In this document: positions 54,985 to 63,870 of the stretch, piece by piece
Position numbering within the stretch: the stretch's first letter is position 1
How the letters are laid out: each line of letters opens with the position of its first letter
The notes under the pieces: generated by a model
What the model saw: only the letters and a program-made list of their open reading frames with translations
Told to the model about the DNA's origin: nothing
Database searches by the model: none
Translations under genes and position numbers: made by a program
From: Arcobacter sp. LA11
GTDB lineage: Bacteria; Campylobacterota; Campylobacteria; Campylobacterales; Arcobacteraceae
DNA length: 64,000 nucleotides
NCBI RefSeq assembly: GCF_001895145.1
Contig: NZ_BDIR01000002.1
Span: 248,001 to 312,000 of the forward strand
Direction: 5' to 3'

Positions 54985-55776
54985 ATGATAATTATTCCAC
55001 AAACAAAAGGTGGTGTTGGTAAATCAACTGTTGCAATGCAAGTAATTGCTCCATACCTATTTAAAAAACATGGTAAAAAAGTAACTTACATTGAAATTGA
55101 TGATGAAAACAATGATAGTCAATCTTTTACAAGAACTGAAATTTGTGATAAGAGAATGCTAGGAACTAATAGACTTACGGAACTTGATGAACTTATTTTA
55201 ATGGATGATAACCATGAAATAATTGTTGATGTTGGTGGAAATAAAACTTCATCTTTAGTTCTTGAAGAGATAAAAAAAGTTGGTTCATTTGGAAATGTTA
55301 AGTGGATTATCCCTTTAGGTGATGGTGAACTTGATGGAAAAAATGCAATAGCAACTATGAAAAAAATCAAAAAAATAGAACAAAATCCAGAAGAAAACAT
55401 TTTATTTGCTCTAAATCGTGCTATTTCTATGGAACCAGAATATATAGAAGAACAATTTATTAACTTTTTTGGACATAAATATTTAGATAGTAATTCTGTA
55501 CTTTGTGATTTTGTAAAAGACCCAAAATATTTTGCCGTGAAAAATGATAAAGTTATCACAATGAGTAGATATCTTGGAAGTACTGTTTGGGAAATGGCAT
55601 ATAACAACACTGATTTTGCTAAAAAAGCTATGAAAGCAAAAGAACTTGGTGATTTAGAAAGTGCTAGGAAGTTTCTGTTTTTTAGAAGAATTCAAACAGA
55701 AGCAAAAGATTATGTTTTAGGTACTTTAAATAAAATATTTTATGACTTAGACCAATGGCTAGATATTAAAAAATGA
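54985..55776 (+). CDS. ParA/MinD-like P-loop ATPase
   Basis: The 263-residue protein begins with a deviant Walker A (KGGVGKST at 8-15), followed by YIEIDDEN and EIIVDVGGNKTSS, as in ParA/Soj relatives. The C-terminal ~80 residues are unlike chromosomal ParA. No ParB gene is next to it; the next gene overlaps by 4 bases and encodes a small coiled-coil membrane protein. The pair may position something at the membrane. It could derive from a plasmid partition ATPase. I do not recognise the subfamily. Confidence 0.75.
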   Translation: MIIIPQTKGGVGKSTVAMQVIAPYLFKKHGKKVTYIEIDDENNDSQSFTRTEICDKRMLGTNRLTELDELILMDDNHEIIVDVGGNKTSSLVLEEIKKVGSFGNVKWIIPLGDGELDGKNAIATMKKIKKIEQNPEENILFALNRAISMEPEYIEEQFINFFGHKYLDSNSVLCDFVKDPKYFAVKNDKVITMSRYLGSTVWEMAYNNTDFAKKAMKAKELGDLESARKFLFFRRIQTEAKDYVLGTLNKIFYDLDQWLDIKK

Positions 55777-56021
55777 GTGATATGACTTTTAAAGAAGCAA
55801 AAGATATTGTAGAAAGACTTGAACTAGCTGACCTTAGTTTACGTAATTCGTTTGATAATATTGATTATGCAAGAAGAAATTTAGATGATTCACTAATAGA
55901 ACAAAAAAAAGTATTAAAACAATTACCCGAAAAAGAGAGCAAAATAAAATATTTATATTTAATAATCATGTTAAATATAGGTTTTATTGGTGGTCTTTTT
56001 GTTGGTAAGTATTTATTATAA
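55773..56021 (+). CDS. Small tail-anchored coiled-coil protein
   Basis: The 82-residue protein has an N-terminal helical, charged coiled-coil region (residues ~5-55). A single C-terminal membrane helix (YLYLIIMLNIGFIGGLFVGKYLL) includes a Gly-rich face. It overlaps the ParA-like gene by 4 bases (ATGA), so translation is coupled. It may be the membrane or adaptor partner of that ATPase. Unrecognised family. Confidence 0.7.
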   Translation: MSDMTFKEAKDIVERLELADLSLRNSFDNIDYARRNLDDSLIEQKKVLKQLPEKESKIKYLYLIIMLNIGFIGGLFVGKYLL

Positions 56022-56081
56022 AAAGAAAAAGCTTTATTCTTAAAGCACTTTAGGATTTTCTCAAAGAGAGTTTAAGAACAG

Positions 56082-56168
56082 GCTACTTTTAAGTGGATTT
56101 TATATCCGCAGTTAAAAAGTAGATATAAAATATAAGGTCCTTTCAAGAATGGGACATTTTTTAAGGAA
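56082..56168 (+). promoter_or_regulatory. Two-hairpin leader element, copy 2 (before ubiE)
   Basis: Hairpin 1 (56083-56122) keeps the outer stem CTACTTTT/AAAAGTAG. The inner stem is GTGGAT/ATCCGC: relative to copy 1, an A-T pair has become T-G, so pairing is kept. The linker has TATAAAATATA, a possible -10 box. Hairpin 2 pairs GTCCT (56137-56141) with GGGAC (56151-56155), including one G-T wobble, then A and six T. AAGGA at 56163-56167 serves the ATG at 56177. Confidence 0.65.
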
Positions 56169-56176
56169 GAGAATAT

Positions 56177-56887
56177 ATGGGTAAACAAGAAAAAATTGTA
56201 TCAATGTTCAATGATATTGCAGGAACTTATGATATAGCAAATAGAGTTCTTAGTATGGGAATTGATAAATCTTGGAGAAATAAAGCTTGTAATTTAGCAT
56301 ACAACTTTTATGGTAAAAATGAATTAGATAGAATTGTTGATGTTGCTTGTGGAACAGGTGATATGATTGAATTCTGGCAAAAAATTGCTACATCAAATGG
56401 TATTAATTTAAAAAATGTCATTGGAGTAGATCCAAGTGTTGGTATGATGGATGTTGCAAAAAAGAAGCTACCTGATGTAGAATTTGTAGAAGCAGGTGCA
56501 GCACAAATGCCGCTTGACAATGATAGTGCAGATATCATCTCTATTTCATATGGAATTAGAAATGTAGTACAAAGACAAGAAGCTTTTGATGAATTTGCAA
56601 GAGTACTTAAAAAAGATGGTTTAGTTGTAATTTCAGAGTTTACAAAAAATGAAAAAACTAATCCTTTAGATCATGTAACTGATTTTTATATGAATAAAGT
56701 ATTACCAACTTTAGGTGGATTAATTTCAAAAAATAAAGAAGCATACACTTATTTACCAAATTCAATTGATGAATTTTTAACTACTGATAATCTTTGTAAA
56801 GAGTTAAGACAAGCAGGTCTTGAGCCAATTCATACACAAGCTTTTTCAATGAAAATATCTACTTTAATCATAGCTAGAAAAGTTTAA
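56177..56887 (+). CDS. ubiE: Demethylmenaquinone / ubiquinone methyltransferase UbiE
   Basis: UbiE C-methylates demethylmenaquinone, the last step of menaquinone synthesis. The 236-residue protein has MFNDIAGTYDIANRVLSMGID at the start, DVACGTGDM as SAM motif I, and YGIRNVVQRQEAFDEFARVL with the classic GIRN. In this phylum the quinone is menaquinone or methyl-menaquinone. It follows copy 2 of the two-hairpin leader and is 25 bases from xseA. Confidence 0.96.
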   Translation: MGKQEKIVSMFNDIAGTYDIANRVLSMGIDKSWRNKACNLAYNFYGKNELDRIVDVACGTGDMIEFWQKIATSNGINLKNVIGVDPSVGMMDVAKKKLPDVEFVEAGAAQMPLDNDSADIISISYGIRNVVQRQEAFDEFARVLKKDGLVVISEFTKNEKTNPLDHVTDFYMNKVLPTLGGLISKNKEAYTYLPNSIDEFLTTDNLCKELRQAGLEPIHTQAFSMKISTLIIARKV

Positions 56888-56912
56888 TTCTCTAGCTACG
56901 TAAAGGACTTTT

Positions 56913-58100
56913 TTGAATTCTGCAATTTCTGTTTCAACTTTAAATACTCAAATAAAATCTTTACTTGAAACTACATTTATAAACGTTTATGTTGAAGGTG
57001 AAGTTTCAAATTTAACTTATCATAATTCTGGACATATTTATTTTTCAATTAAAGACAAGAATTCTACTATATCTTGTGTTATGTTTAGAGGAAATGCAAA
57101 ATATCTAAAATTTCAACTAGAAGTTGGACAAAAGATAGTTATAACTGGGACTATTACAGTTTATACGCCAAGAGGAAATTATCAACTTTTATGTAATAAA
57201 ATTGAGCCTTCAGGTCAAGGGGCTTTAGCTTTAGCCTACGAGCAGTTAAAGAAGAAACTTCAAGAAAAAGGATATTTTAATTCTGAGTATAAAAAACTTC
57301 TTCCAAAATATCCTAAAAAAATAGCTCTTGTAACTTCACCTACTGGAGCTGCAATTGAAGATATGAAAAAAGTTGCAAATCATCGTTGGCCTTTAGTTGA
57401 ACTACTTATTGTTCCAACTTTAGTTCAAGGAGAAGATGCAAAGTTTGATATAGTAAATTCAGTAAAATATGTAAATACATTAAATGTAGATTTGATTATA
57501 GTAGCTAGAGGTGGGGGAAGTATTGAAGATCTTTGGGCTTTCAATGAAGAAATTGTAGCAACAGCAATTTTTGAATCACAAAAACCAATAATCTCTGCAG
57601 TTGGACATGAAGTGGATTTTTTAATTTCTGATTTTGTTGCAGATGTACGTGCTGCTACTCCATCAAATGCTATAGAAATAGCCCTTCCTGATATAAATGA
57701 ACACAGACAGTATCTTGATACTCTAAATATAGATTTCCAAAATAGGCTTAAAAATATACTAATACATAAAGATAGTGATTTAAAGAATATATTTAAACTC
57801 TTTGAACAAAACTCAATAGATTCAAAATTTAATTTTATAAATGAGCAAATAAATATTTTAAAACAGAGTTATAAAAATTATTTCAATCAGATAATTAATA
57901 CAAATCAAAATAGAATAAATATTTTAAAAGATTCTTTTGAATCAAATAATCCTAATAAAAAAGAAAAAAGTGGATATGCTCAAATTTCTTTAAATAATAA
58001 AATAATTGACTTAGAAGAAGTGGAAATTAATGATAATATAACACTTCAAAGCCCAAAAACAATAGTTTCTTGCATAATAAATAATATCAAAAAACAATAA
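56913..58100 (+). CDS. xseA: Exodeoxyribonuclease VII large subunit
   Basis: XseA with XseB degrades single-stranded DNA. The 395-residue protein has an OB-fold ([22 protein letters not shown]), the catalytic core ([37 protein letters not shown]) and a C-terminal coiled coil. It is shorter than the E. coli protein (456), mainly in the coiled coil. The start is TTG with AAAGGAC upstream. The small subunit gene is not in the window. Confidence 0.94.
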   Translation: MNSAISVSTLNTQIKSLLETTFINVYVEGEVSNLTYHNSGHIYFSIKDKNSTISCVMFRGNAKYLKFQLEVGQKIVITGTITVYTPRGNYQLLCNKIEPSGQGALALAYEQLKKKLQEKGYFNSEYKKLLPKYPKKIALVTSPTGAAIEDMKKVANHRWPLVELLIVPTLVQGEDAKFDIVNSVKYVNTLNVDLIIVARGGGSIEDLWAFNEEIVATAIFESQKPIISAVGHEVDFLISDFVADVRAATPSNAIEIALPDINEHRQYLDTLNIDFQNRLKNILIHKDSDLKNIFKLFEQNSIDSKFNFINEQINILKQSYKNYFNQIINTNQNRINILKDSFESNNPNKKEKSGYAQISLNNKIIDLEEVEINDNITLQSPKTIVSCIINNIKKQ

Positions 58101-58152
58101 TAATTTAAGTTTATACTCGATAAAATATATAAAATCTAGAAAAAGGCTTGTG

Positions 58153-59388
58153 ATGTTTGGTGGAATTTCTGACAGAGAACTTAAAATGATTGATAATTAT
58201 TTTGTACAAATGGTTGAATATATGAGTTATAAAAAGAATAAATTCGACTATGTGGAGTCTACTGGTAATAAAAAAGTAGATATGATGTTTAAAAAATGGA
58301 ATGAACAAATTAAACAGACCGATGTTCAAATTAAAAATGATATGAAAGTAATTGGTGAAATAGTACTAACTGCTGATAAAATTGAACAAGGTATTTTTAA
58401 ATGTAGAATTAAATCAACTACAACTAATCCAATGGTTAGAACATTAAAAACTACTGTAAATAAAATGTTGGATAGTTTAGAAGGAAGTATGGGATCATTA
58501 GTTAAAACTCTTGAAAACTATGCAAATGATGATTTTAGAGAGCAAATAGAAATCCAACCTTACCTAAAAGAGCAATTACTTCTAGTTATGGAGAGTGTGA
58601 ATATTTTAGGACAAACACTAAGTACTTCTGCCAAAAACAATTTAGAAAATGGACAAACACTAGAACAAAATTCAAGCACAATGACTGATTCAATGAATAA
58701 TCTTGCTGCAAAAGCAAATGAGCAAGCAGCTTCTTTAGAAGAAACTGCCGCTGCACTTGAAGAGATTACTTCAATTACTAGAAATAATGCAGAAAATGCT
58801 TCAAAAATGTCGACTTTAGGTCAAACAGTTACTACTTCAGTTGATACAGGACAAGACCTTGCATCAAAAACAGCTACTTCTATGGATGAAATAAATGAAA
58901 AAGTAACGGCGATTAATGAAGCTATTAATGTGATTGATCAAATTGCATTTCAAACAAATATTCTTTCACTTAATGCCGCAGTTGAGGCTGCAACTGCTGG
59001 TGAAGCAGGAAAAGGTTTTGCTGTTGTTGCACAAGAAGTAAGAAATCTAGCAGCAAGGTCAGCTGAAGCTGCAAAAGAGATTAAAGACTTAGTAGAAGAC
59101 GCAAATACAAAAGCAGATCAAGGTAAGAAAATTTCTGATGAAATGATAAAAGGGTATGAAGAATTAAATACTCATATTGGTGAAACTATTCATATTATTG
59201 ATGATGTTAGTGCTGCTTCTAAAGAACAGATGACGGGAATTGAACAAATCAACGATGCAATGACAATGCTTGATAGAGTCACTCAAGAAAATGCTTCTGA
59301 AGCTAATCAAGTAAAATCAATCGCAAATGAAGTATCTGTAATGTCTAATGATTTAGTTGCAGATGCACAAAGCAAAAAATTTAACTAA
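58153..59388 (+). CDS. Soluble methyl-accepting chemotaxis protein
   Basis: The 411-residue receptor has no membrane helix. The N-terminal ~150 residues are a helical, HAMP-like region. The C-terminal half is the signalling helical hairpin, with the tip near [20 protein letters not shown] and [18 protein letters not shown], fully conserved for CheA/CheW contact. It would sense an internal signal. The next gene encodes a PAS protein, the pairing used in CetA/CetB energy taxis of C. jejuni, except that CetA is membrane-bound. ATG at 58153 is 6 bases after AAAAGG. Confidence 0.88.
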   Translation: MFGGISDRELKMIDNYFVQMVEYMSYKKNKFDYVESTGNKKVDMMFKKWNEQIKQTDVQIKNDMKVIGEIVLTADKIEQGIFKCRIKSTTTNPMVRTLKTTVNKMLDSLEGSMGSLVKTLENYANDDFREQIEIQPYLKEQLLLVMESVNILGQTLSTSAKNNLENGQTLEQNSSTMTDSMNNLAAKANEQAASLEETAAALEEITSITRNNAENASKMSTLGQTVTTSVDTGQDLASKTATSMDEINEKVTAINEAINVIDQIAFQTNILSLNAAVEAATAGEAGKGFAVVAQEVRNLAARSAEAAKEIKDLVEDANTKADQGKKISDEMIKGYEELNTHIGETIHIIDDVSAASKEQMTGIEQINDAMTMLDRVTQENASEANQVKSIANEVSVMSNDLVADAQSKKFN

Positions 59389-59399
59389 GGGAGTAAGAG

Positions 59400-59795
59400 A
59401 TGGCAGCAGGACAAGAAACAGTTTTAGATGAGTACGCATTCTTAGTTAGTGAAACAAATGAAAAAGGTATAATTTCTTTTGCAAACGAAGATTTTTGTAA
59501 AATCGCAGAGTATAGTTTAGATGAACTAATGGGACAACCACATAACATGGTAAGACACCCTGATATGCCAAGTAAAGCATTTAAATCACTTTGGGATACA
59601 GTACAAGCTGGTGAAATTTGGACAGGGTATGTTAAAAATGCAACTAAGTCTGGTGGATATTATTGGGTTTATGCAACAGTTTATCCTTTTGAAAGTTGTG
59701 ATGGTTCTAAAGGTTATCTTTCTTGTAGAAGAAAACCCTCTCAAGAAAATATAGAAGAAGCAGAAAAGCTTTATGCTCAATGGAATAAAGAATAA
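59400..59795 (+). CDS. Aer/CetB-like PAS redox sensor
   Basis: The 131-residue protein is a single PAS domain: ISFANEDFCKIAEYSLDELMGQPHNMVRHPDMP, then WTGYVKNATKSGGYYWVYATVYPF. The HNMVRHPDMP stretch is the signature of FAD-binding Aer-type PAS domains. It lacks membrane and signalling domains, so it probably works with the receptor encoded 11 bases upstream, as CetB works with CetA. Confidence 0.88.
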   Translation: MAAGQETVLDEYAFLVSETNEKGIISFANEDFCKIAEYSLDELMGQPHNMVRHPDMPSKAFKSLWDTVQAGEIWTGYVKNATKSGGYYWVYATVYPFESCDGSKGYLSCRRKPSQENIEEAEKLYAQWNKE

Positions 59796-59805
59796 AGGTA
59801 AATAA

Positions 59806-60303
59806 ATGGAAACTAACAATATTAATAACCATACTGATGAAGAGATAATTGATTATGCTAATACAAGTGAGTTTATGACATTTGAATTAGGTAAGATGAA
59901 ATACGCAATTGAATTGCCAAAAATTAGAGAAATTCTTACTTATCCTGAAATAATTACTACCTTACCTAATACAACAAAATGGGTAAAAGGCTTAATTAAT
60001 TTAAGAGGTGAAGTTGTACCTATATTAGATATTAGAATTAAATTTAATACAGGTGAAGCAATATATAATGATAATACAGCAGTTATTGCGGTAATTACTG
60101 AAGATAAAAGAATGATTGGAATAGTTGTTGATAAAGTAGATGATGTTCAAAGATTAGATACATCAACATTAGCACCTGTTTCAGATATGGGTTCTGCAAT
60201 TCCAGCAAAATATTTAAAAGGTTTTGTAAGACTTGCAAATAATCAAATGTTAGTTATAATGGATATAGAATCGGTTGTTCATAAAGACGAGTTAAAAAAT
60301 TAA
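59806..60303 (+). CDS. cheW: Chemotaxis coupling protein CheW
   Basis: CheW links receptors to CheA. The 165-residue protein has FMTFELGKMKYAIELPKIREIL, NTTKWVKGLINLRGEVVPILDIR and a closing MLVIMDIE. An N-terminal extension of about 20 residues is acidic. It is part of the receptor-PAS-CheW-receiver operon, which suggests a dedicated coupling protein for the upstream soluble receptor. No cheA is visible, so CheA is supplied from elsewhere. Confidence 0.9.
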   Translation: METNNINNHTDEEIIDYANTSEFMTFELGKMKYAIELPKIREILTYPEIITTLPNTTKWVKGLINLRGEVVPILDIRIKFNTGEAIYNDNTAVIAVITEDKRMIGIVVDKVDDVQRLDTSTLAPVSDMGSAIPAKYLKGFVRLANNQMLVIMDIESVVHKDELKN

Positions 60304-60317
60304 AACTAAGAAGTCAT

Positions 60318-60710
60318 ATGCAAGAGAAAATAGAAAAGCTAAAAGCTCTAAAGCTTCTTTTTGTAGAAGATGAAGAAGATTTAATAGAGATTATTACAGA
60401 TACTTTAACAAAATTAGATGCTAATTTTTTGACAGCATGTAATGGTCAAGAAGCTTTGAAACTTATTGATGAAAATAGTGATATTGATGTAATTATTACA
60501 GATATTAATATGCCTATAATGAATGGTCTTGATATGATTAAAGAAATACAAAAAAGAGGTATTAAATTACCTATTATAATAATGTCTGCACATACAGAGC
60601 TAGATTACTTAAATAAAGCAAAAGATTTAGGTGTTGTAGAATACTTATTAAAGCCTTTTGATTTTATAAAGTTTATAGAATTGTTAACAAGCTTAGATAT
60701 AGAGAAATAA
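60318..60710 (+). CDS. Single-domain response regulator
   Basis: The 130-residue receiver domain has the acidic pair in FVEDEED, phospho-Asp in VIITDINMPIMNG, Ser/Thr in MSAHTE and Lys in LLKPFD. There is no output domain, so it could act like CheY on the motor or as a phosphate sink. Its stop overlaps the start of the next gene by one base. Confidence 0.88.
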   Translation: MQEKIEKLKALKLLFVEDEEDLIEIITDTLTKLDANFLTACNGQEALKLIDENSDIDVIITDINMPIMNGLDMIKEIQKRGIKLPIIIMSAHTELDYLNKAKDLGVVEYLLKPFDFIKFIELLTSLDIEK

Positions 60711-62086
60711 TGGCTACAGTTGATAAAAAATTATTAAAAAGATTAAAAGTATTATATGTTGAAGATGATGCAAGTGTTAGAAATGAACTCTCGAATTTAC
60801 TTTCAAATTTTTTCGAAAATGTTTATACAGCAGATGACGGGAAAGCTGGACTAGAATTATATAAAGAAAAACAAAATGATATTGATGTAATTATTGCAGA
60901 TATTAATATGCCTAACTTGACTGGTATTGAAATGCTTGAAAAAATTAGAGTATTTGATAAAGATGTTCCCGTTATTTTTGCTACAGCTTATTCAGATAAT
61001 GAATTTCTAAGTGGTGCTATAAAACTAAAGGTTTTTGAATATATCATTAAACCAATTGATATTAGAAAACTGATGACAGTTTTAGCAGATTTAGCAACAA
61101 TCCTTTATCATGACTTTTTATTAAATCAACAAAATAAAGAACTAAAAAAATATAAAGATATTTTATATAGTAATAATATAGTAGTACGTACAAACAAAAA
61201 CATGAAAATTTCATTTGTAAATGATCTTTTTTGTGAAATAACTGGTTTTGATAAAAAAGAGTTAATAGGAAAAGAATTAATAGTTTTAAAGCATAAAGAT
61301 ACCGATCCAAAAGTTTATAAAAAACTATATAATAGTGTATTAAATAATAAGCAATTTAGTGGACAATTTAAAAATATTACAAAAGATGGAAGTTATTATA
61401 TTGCTAATACTAATACAATAAGTACATTAAATGATGCAGGAGAAGTTACTGGTTGTTTAATGATTCAAAAAGATGAAACTAAAGAAGTAAATAAAAGAAG
61501 AGAAGTTCAATCTTCACTTATAAAAGACAAAGGTGAAATCTTTATAAAAAGTAAAGAAAATACTGCAGAGCTACAAAATATAATTACTTCTTTAAAAGAT
61601 GAAGTATTAAATGCAAAAAAACAAGTACAAAATATAAAAGTAGATAAAGATAAATATATTTATACTGCTGAAAAATATACAATAGAAAATAAAAGATTAA
61701 GAACAGAGTTAAAACAATATAAAAAAGACTCAGATTATATGAATGATAAATATTCAAATTCAAAGAAATTATCTAAAGAAAATGCAGATTTAAGAATAGA
61801 AGTAAAAAGATTAAATTCTCGATTAGAAAATATAAAAGAAGAACACGAAAAAGTGTGTAAACAAATAAAAGTAAACTATGAAGTTGAAATTGATGATTTA
61901 GAACAAGAATTAGCTTCAATAACAGAAAAACTTGATGGTGTAGAAAATGCAGAAGCAATATCTCAAAAGCTTAATTATTGGAAAGAAAAAGCAAAAAATG
62001 AAGCTAAGAAAATTGAAAAATTAGAGAAAAAAATCATTGAACATGGCGATAAAAGTATGATGAGTAAGCTTTTTGGAGGAAGATAA
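60710..62086 (+). CDS. Receiver-PAS-coiled-coil protein
   Basis: The 458-residue protein has a receiver domain (1-125; phospho-Asp in VIIADINMPNLTG, Lys in IIKPID) and a PAS domain (~150-255; ISFVNDLFCEITGFDKKEL). A long Lys/Glu-rich coiled coil follows (~270-450) and ends with MSKLFGGR. No enzymatic or DNA-binding output is seen. The coiled coil suggests a scaffold or polymer controlled by phosphorylation and PAS ligand. It is the last gene of the chemosensory operon. The protein is of unrecognised function. Confidence 0.8.
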   Translation: MATVDKKLLKRLKVLYVEDDASVRNELSNLLSNFFENVYTADDGKAGLELYKEKQNDIDVIIADINMPNLTGIEMLEKIRVFDKDVPVIFATAYSDNEFLSGAIKLKVFEYIIKPIDIRKLMTVLADLATILYHDFLLNQQNKELKKYKDILYSNNIVVRTNKNMKISFVNDLFCEITGFDKKELIGKELIVLKHKDTDPKVYKKLYNSVLNNKQFSGQFKNITKDGSYYIANTNTISTLNDAGEVTGCLMIQKDETKEVNKRREVQSSLIKDKGEIFIKSKENTAELQNIITSLKDEVLNAKKQVQNIKVDKDKYIYTAEKYTIENKRLRTELKQYKKDSDYMNDKYSNSKKLSKENADLRIEVKRLNSRLENIKEEHEKVCKQIKVNYEVEIDDLEQELASITEKLDGVENAEAISQKLNYWKEKAKNEAKKIEKLEKKIIEHGDKSMMSKLFGGR

Positions 62087-62110
62087 CTTCTTCCAAAAAT
62101 ACTTATAGTT

Positions 62111-62641
62111 TTATTTTATTTCTATTGAAATAATTTTTTGGTCTCTTAAAGGTTTATTTCCTCTTGATTGTCCTGATGTAGGAACATTCTCTAACTTTTT
62201 AACAATATCCATTCCTTTTGTAACAAAACCAAAAATTGAATGTCTTCCATTTAGCCAATATGTAGGTACAGTTGTAATAAAAAATTGACTACCATTTGTA
62301 TTTGGTCCAGCATTTGCCATAGCTAAAATACCTGGTTTATCAAATACTGCATTTGGTGCAAACTCATCTTTAAACGGTTTCCCCCAAATAGATTCACCAC
62401 CTCTTCCTGTTCCTGTTGGATCTCCACCTTGAATCATAAAGTTTTTTATAATTCTGTGAAAAATCAACCCATTATAATAACCATTTTTTGAATGTGTTAC
62501 GAAATTCTCAACAGCTTTTGGAGCTAAATCTGGTCTTAATTCAATTTCTACAGTACCTTGTGTTGTTTTTACAACAGCAGTAGGGTTTGCTGCTTCTAAA
62601 AGTAACACAAAAGAAAACAAAATAAACAATATCTTTTTCAT
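62111..62641 (-). CDS. Exported cyclophilin-type peptidyl-prolyl isomerase
   Basis: The 176-residue protein has a signal peptide (LFILFSFVLLLEAANP) and the full cyclophilin core: FHRIIKNFMIQGGDPTGTGRGG, GILAMANAGPNTNGSQFFIT and LNGRHSIFGFV. The catalytic Arg is in FHRII. The usual active-site Trp is in PTYWLNGRH. It speeds proline isomerisation during folding, in the periplasm. It is convergent with the receiver-PAS gene. Confidence 0.93.
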   Translation of the reverse strand: MKKILFILFSFVLLLEAANPTAVVKTTQGTVEIELRPDLAPKAVENFVTHSKNGYYNGLIFHRIIKNFMIQGGDPTGTGRGGESIWGKPFKDEFAPNAVFDKPGILAMANAGPNTNGSQFFITTVPTYWLNGRHSIFGFVTKGMDIVKKLENVPTSGQSRGNKPLRDQKIISIEIK

Positions 62642-62795
62642 AATTCACCTTTTTTATATAAAATTTTTGGAAAATAGTATATTATGTATGGTTTTAAAAA
62701 CTTATTAAAAAACTATTTTTAGTGAAGTTTAATAAATATTTGTTAAAATTCAAACAAAAATTATCTTTAGTATTAGATAATAAAGGGAAAATTCA

Positions 62796-63158
62796 ATGGA
62801 AATGCCAGCTATACCGCAACCAACTTTTTATATTTTTAAATGTGAGCAAAGCTCACCTCCTGGTATGCCTAAACCGTCATGTGTTACTGAACAATCAAGA
62901 GATTTATTTAATCACTTAGCTCAAGGAATGATGCAAAAAGGTTTAATGGGACCAGTTCAAGTTATACGAACATCCTGTTTAGGGAGATGTCAAATGGGAC
63001 CTGTTATGTTAATAGAACCAGGACATCATATGTACTGTCAATTATCTAAGGAAAAAATTGATAGAATTGTAGAAGAACACATTATAGGCGGAAACCCTGT
63101 ACAAGAATTTTTAATTCCTGAGCAATTTTGGGGAGAGCCTGTTAATTTAGCGCAGTAG
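62796..63158 (+). CDS. Thioredoxin-like [2Fe-2S] ferredoxin
   Basis: The 120-residue protein has four cysteines at 16, 29, 61 and 65 (C-x12-C-x31-C-x3-C), the spacing of thioredoxin-like 2Fe-2S ferredoxins and NuoE-type proteins. TSCLGRCQMGPVM is the typical second half. ATG at 62796 follows AAAGGGAAA; an overlapping frame starting at 62722 is not coding. It is 12 bases before panD. Electron partner unknown. Confidence 0.83.
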   Translation: MEMPAIPQPTFYIFKCEQSSPPGMPKPSCVTEQSRDLFNHLAQGMMQKGLMGPVQVIRTSCLGRCQMGPVMLIEPGHHMYCQLSKEKIDRIVEEHIIGGNPVQEFLIPEQFWGEPVNLAQ

Positions 63159-63170
63159 AGGACGTTATAT

Positions 63171-63554
63171 ATGACATTTGATATGCTATATAGTAAGATT
63201 CATAGAGCAACTGTAACAGATGCAAATCTTAATTATATCGGTTCAATTACAATTGATGAAGAGTTAATGACTGCTTCAAAAATAAGGGTTGGACAAAAAG
63301 TAGAAATTGTAAATGTAAACAATGGTGAACGATTTGCTACGTATGTAATTAAAGGAAAAGCAGGAAGTAAAGATATGTGCTTAAATGGGGCAGCTGCTAG
63401 AAAAGTAGAAATTGGTGATAAGATTATCGTAATATCTTATGCATCTTATTCTGAGGAAGAGTTGGAAAATTATTTACCAACAGTTGTAATTGTTGATGAT
63501 GAAAACAATATTGAGATGATTACAAATGAATTAGTAGGAAGTGATCATGTTTGA
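63171..63554 (+). CDS. panD: Aspartate 1-decarboxylase
   Basis: PanD makes beta-alanine from aspartate for pantothenate and coenzyme A. The 127-residue proenzyme cleaves itself at G24-S25 (within [11 protein letters not shown]) to form the pyruvoyl group. KIHRATVT and [22 protein letters not shown] are conserved. It overlaps the next gene by 8 bases. Confidence 0.97.
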   Translation: MTFDMLYSKIHRATVTDANLNYIGSITIDEELMTASKIRVGQKVEIVNVNNGERFATYVIKGKAGSKDMCLNGAAARKVEIGDKIIVISYASYSEEELENYLPTVVIVDDENNIEMITNELVGSDHV

Positions 63555-63867
63555 GGGAATTGACTTAAGTAAAATCAATATGAATGATGTAATGGGTCAA
63601 GTCCAAGAAATGGCTGATAAAGCAAAAGAAAAAAATGCAGAACAAGTTTTTACATCAAAAGCTGGTGGAGGAATGATTGAAATTTCAATCAATGGAAACT
63701 CAGAAGTAATTGATTTACAAATTGATGATTCTTTATTAGAAGATAAAGACTCTTTACAAATTTTATTAATATCTGCAATGAATGATGTGATTAAACAATC
63801 TGATGAAAATAAAAAAATGATGGCTATGAATATGATGGGTGGACTAGGTTCATTCGGACAAAAATAA
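63547..63867 (+). CDS. YbaB/EbfC-type nucleoid-associated protein
   Basis: The 106-residue protein has the YbaB pattern: an N-terminal helix with [14 protein letters not shown], the beta part [26 protein letters not shown] and C-terminal helices. These small dimers bind DNA. ATG at 63547 is 7 bases after AGGAAG; GTG at 63541 would be too close. panD-ybaB-prenyl synthase is a neighbourhood I recall from Campylobacter. Confidence 0.88.
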   Translation: MFEGIDLSKINMNDVMGQVQEMADKAKEKNAEQVFTSKAGGGMIEISINGNSEVIDLQIDDSLLEDKDSLQILLISAMNDVIKQSDENKKMMAMNMMGGLGSFGQK

Positions 63868-63870
63868 AGA

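Noticed and set aside
53429-56168. Reading the two leader copies as a miniature transposon
   Set aside because: No terminal inverted repeats with target duplications were seen, and both copies end at the same distance from a start codon on the same strand, which fits a regulatory leader better. A genome-wide count would decide.
62722-62919. Plus-strand open frame of 65 codons
   Set aside because: It overlaps the 2Fe-2S protein in another frame, has no ribosome-binding site, and its lower half only mirrors that gene.
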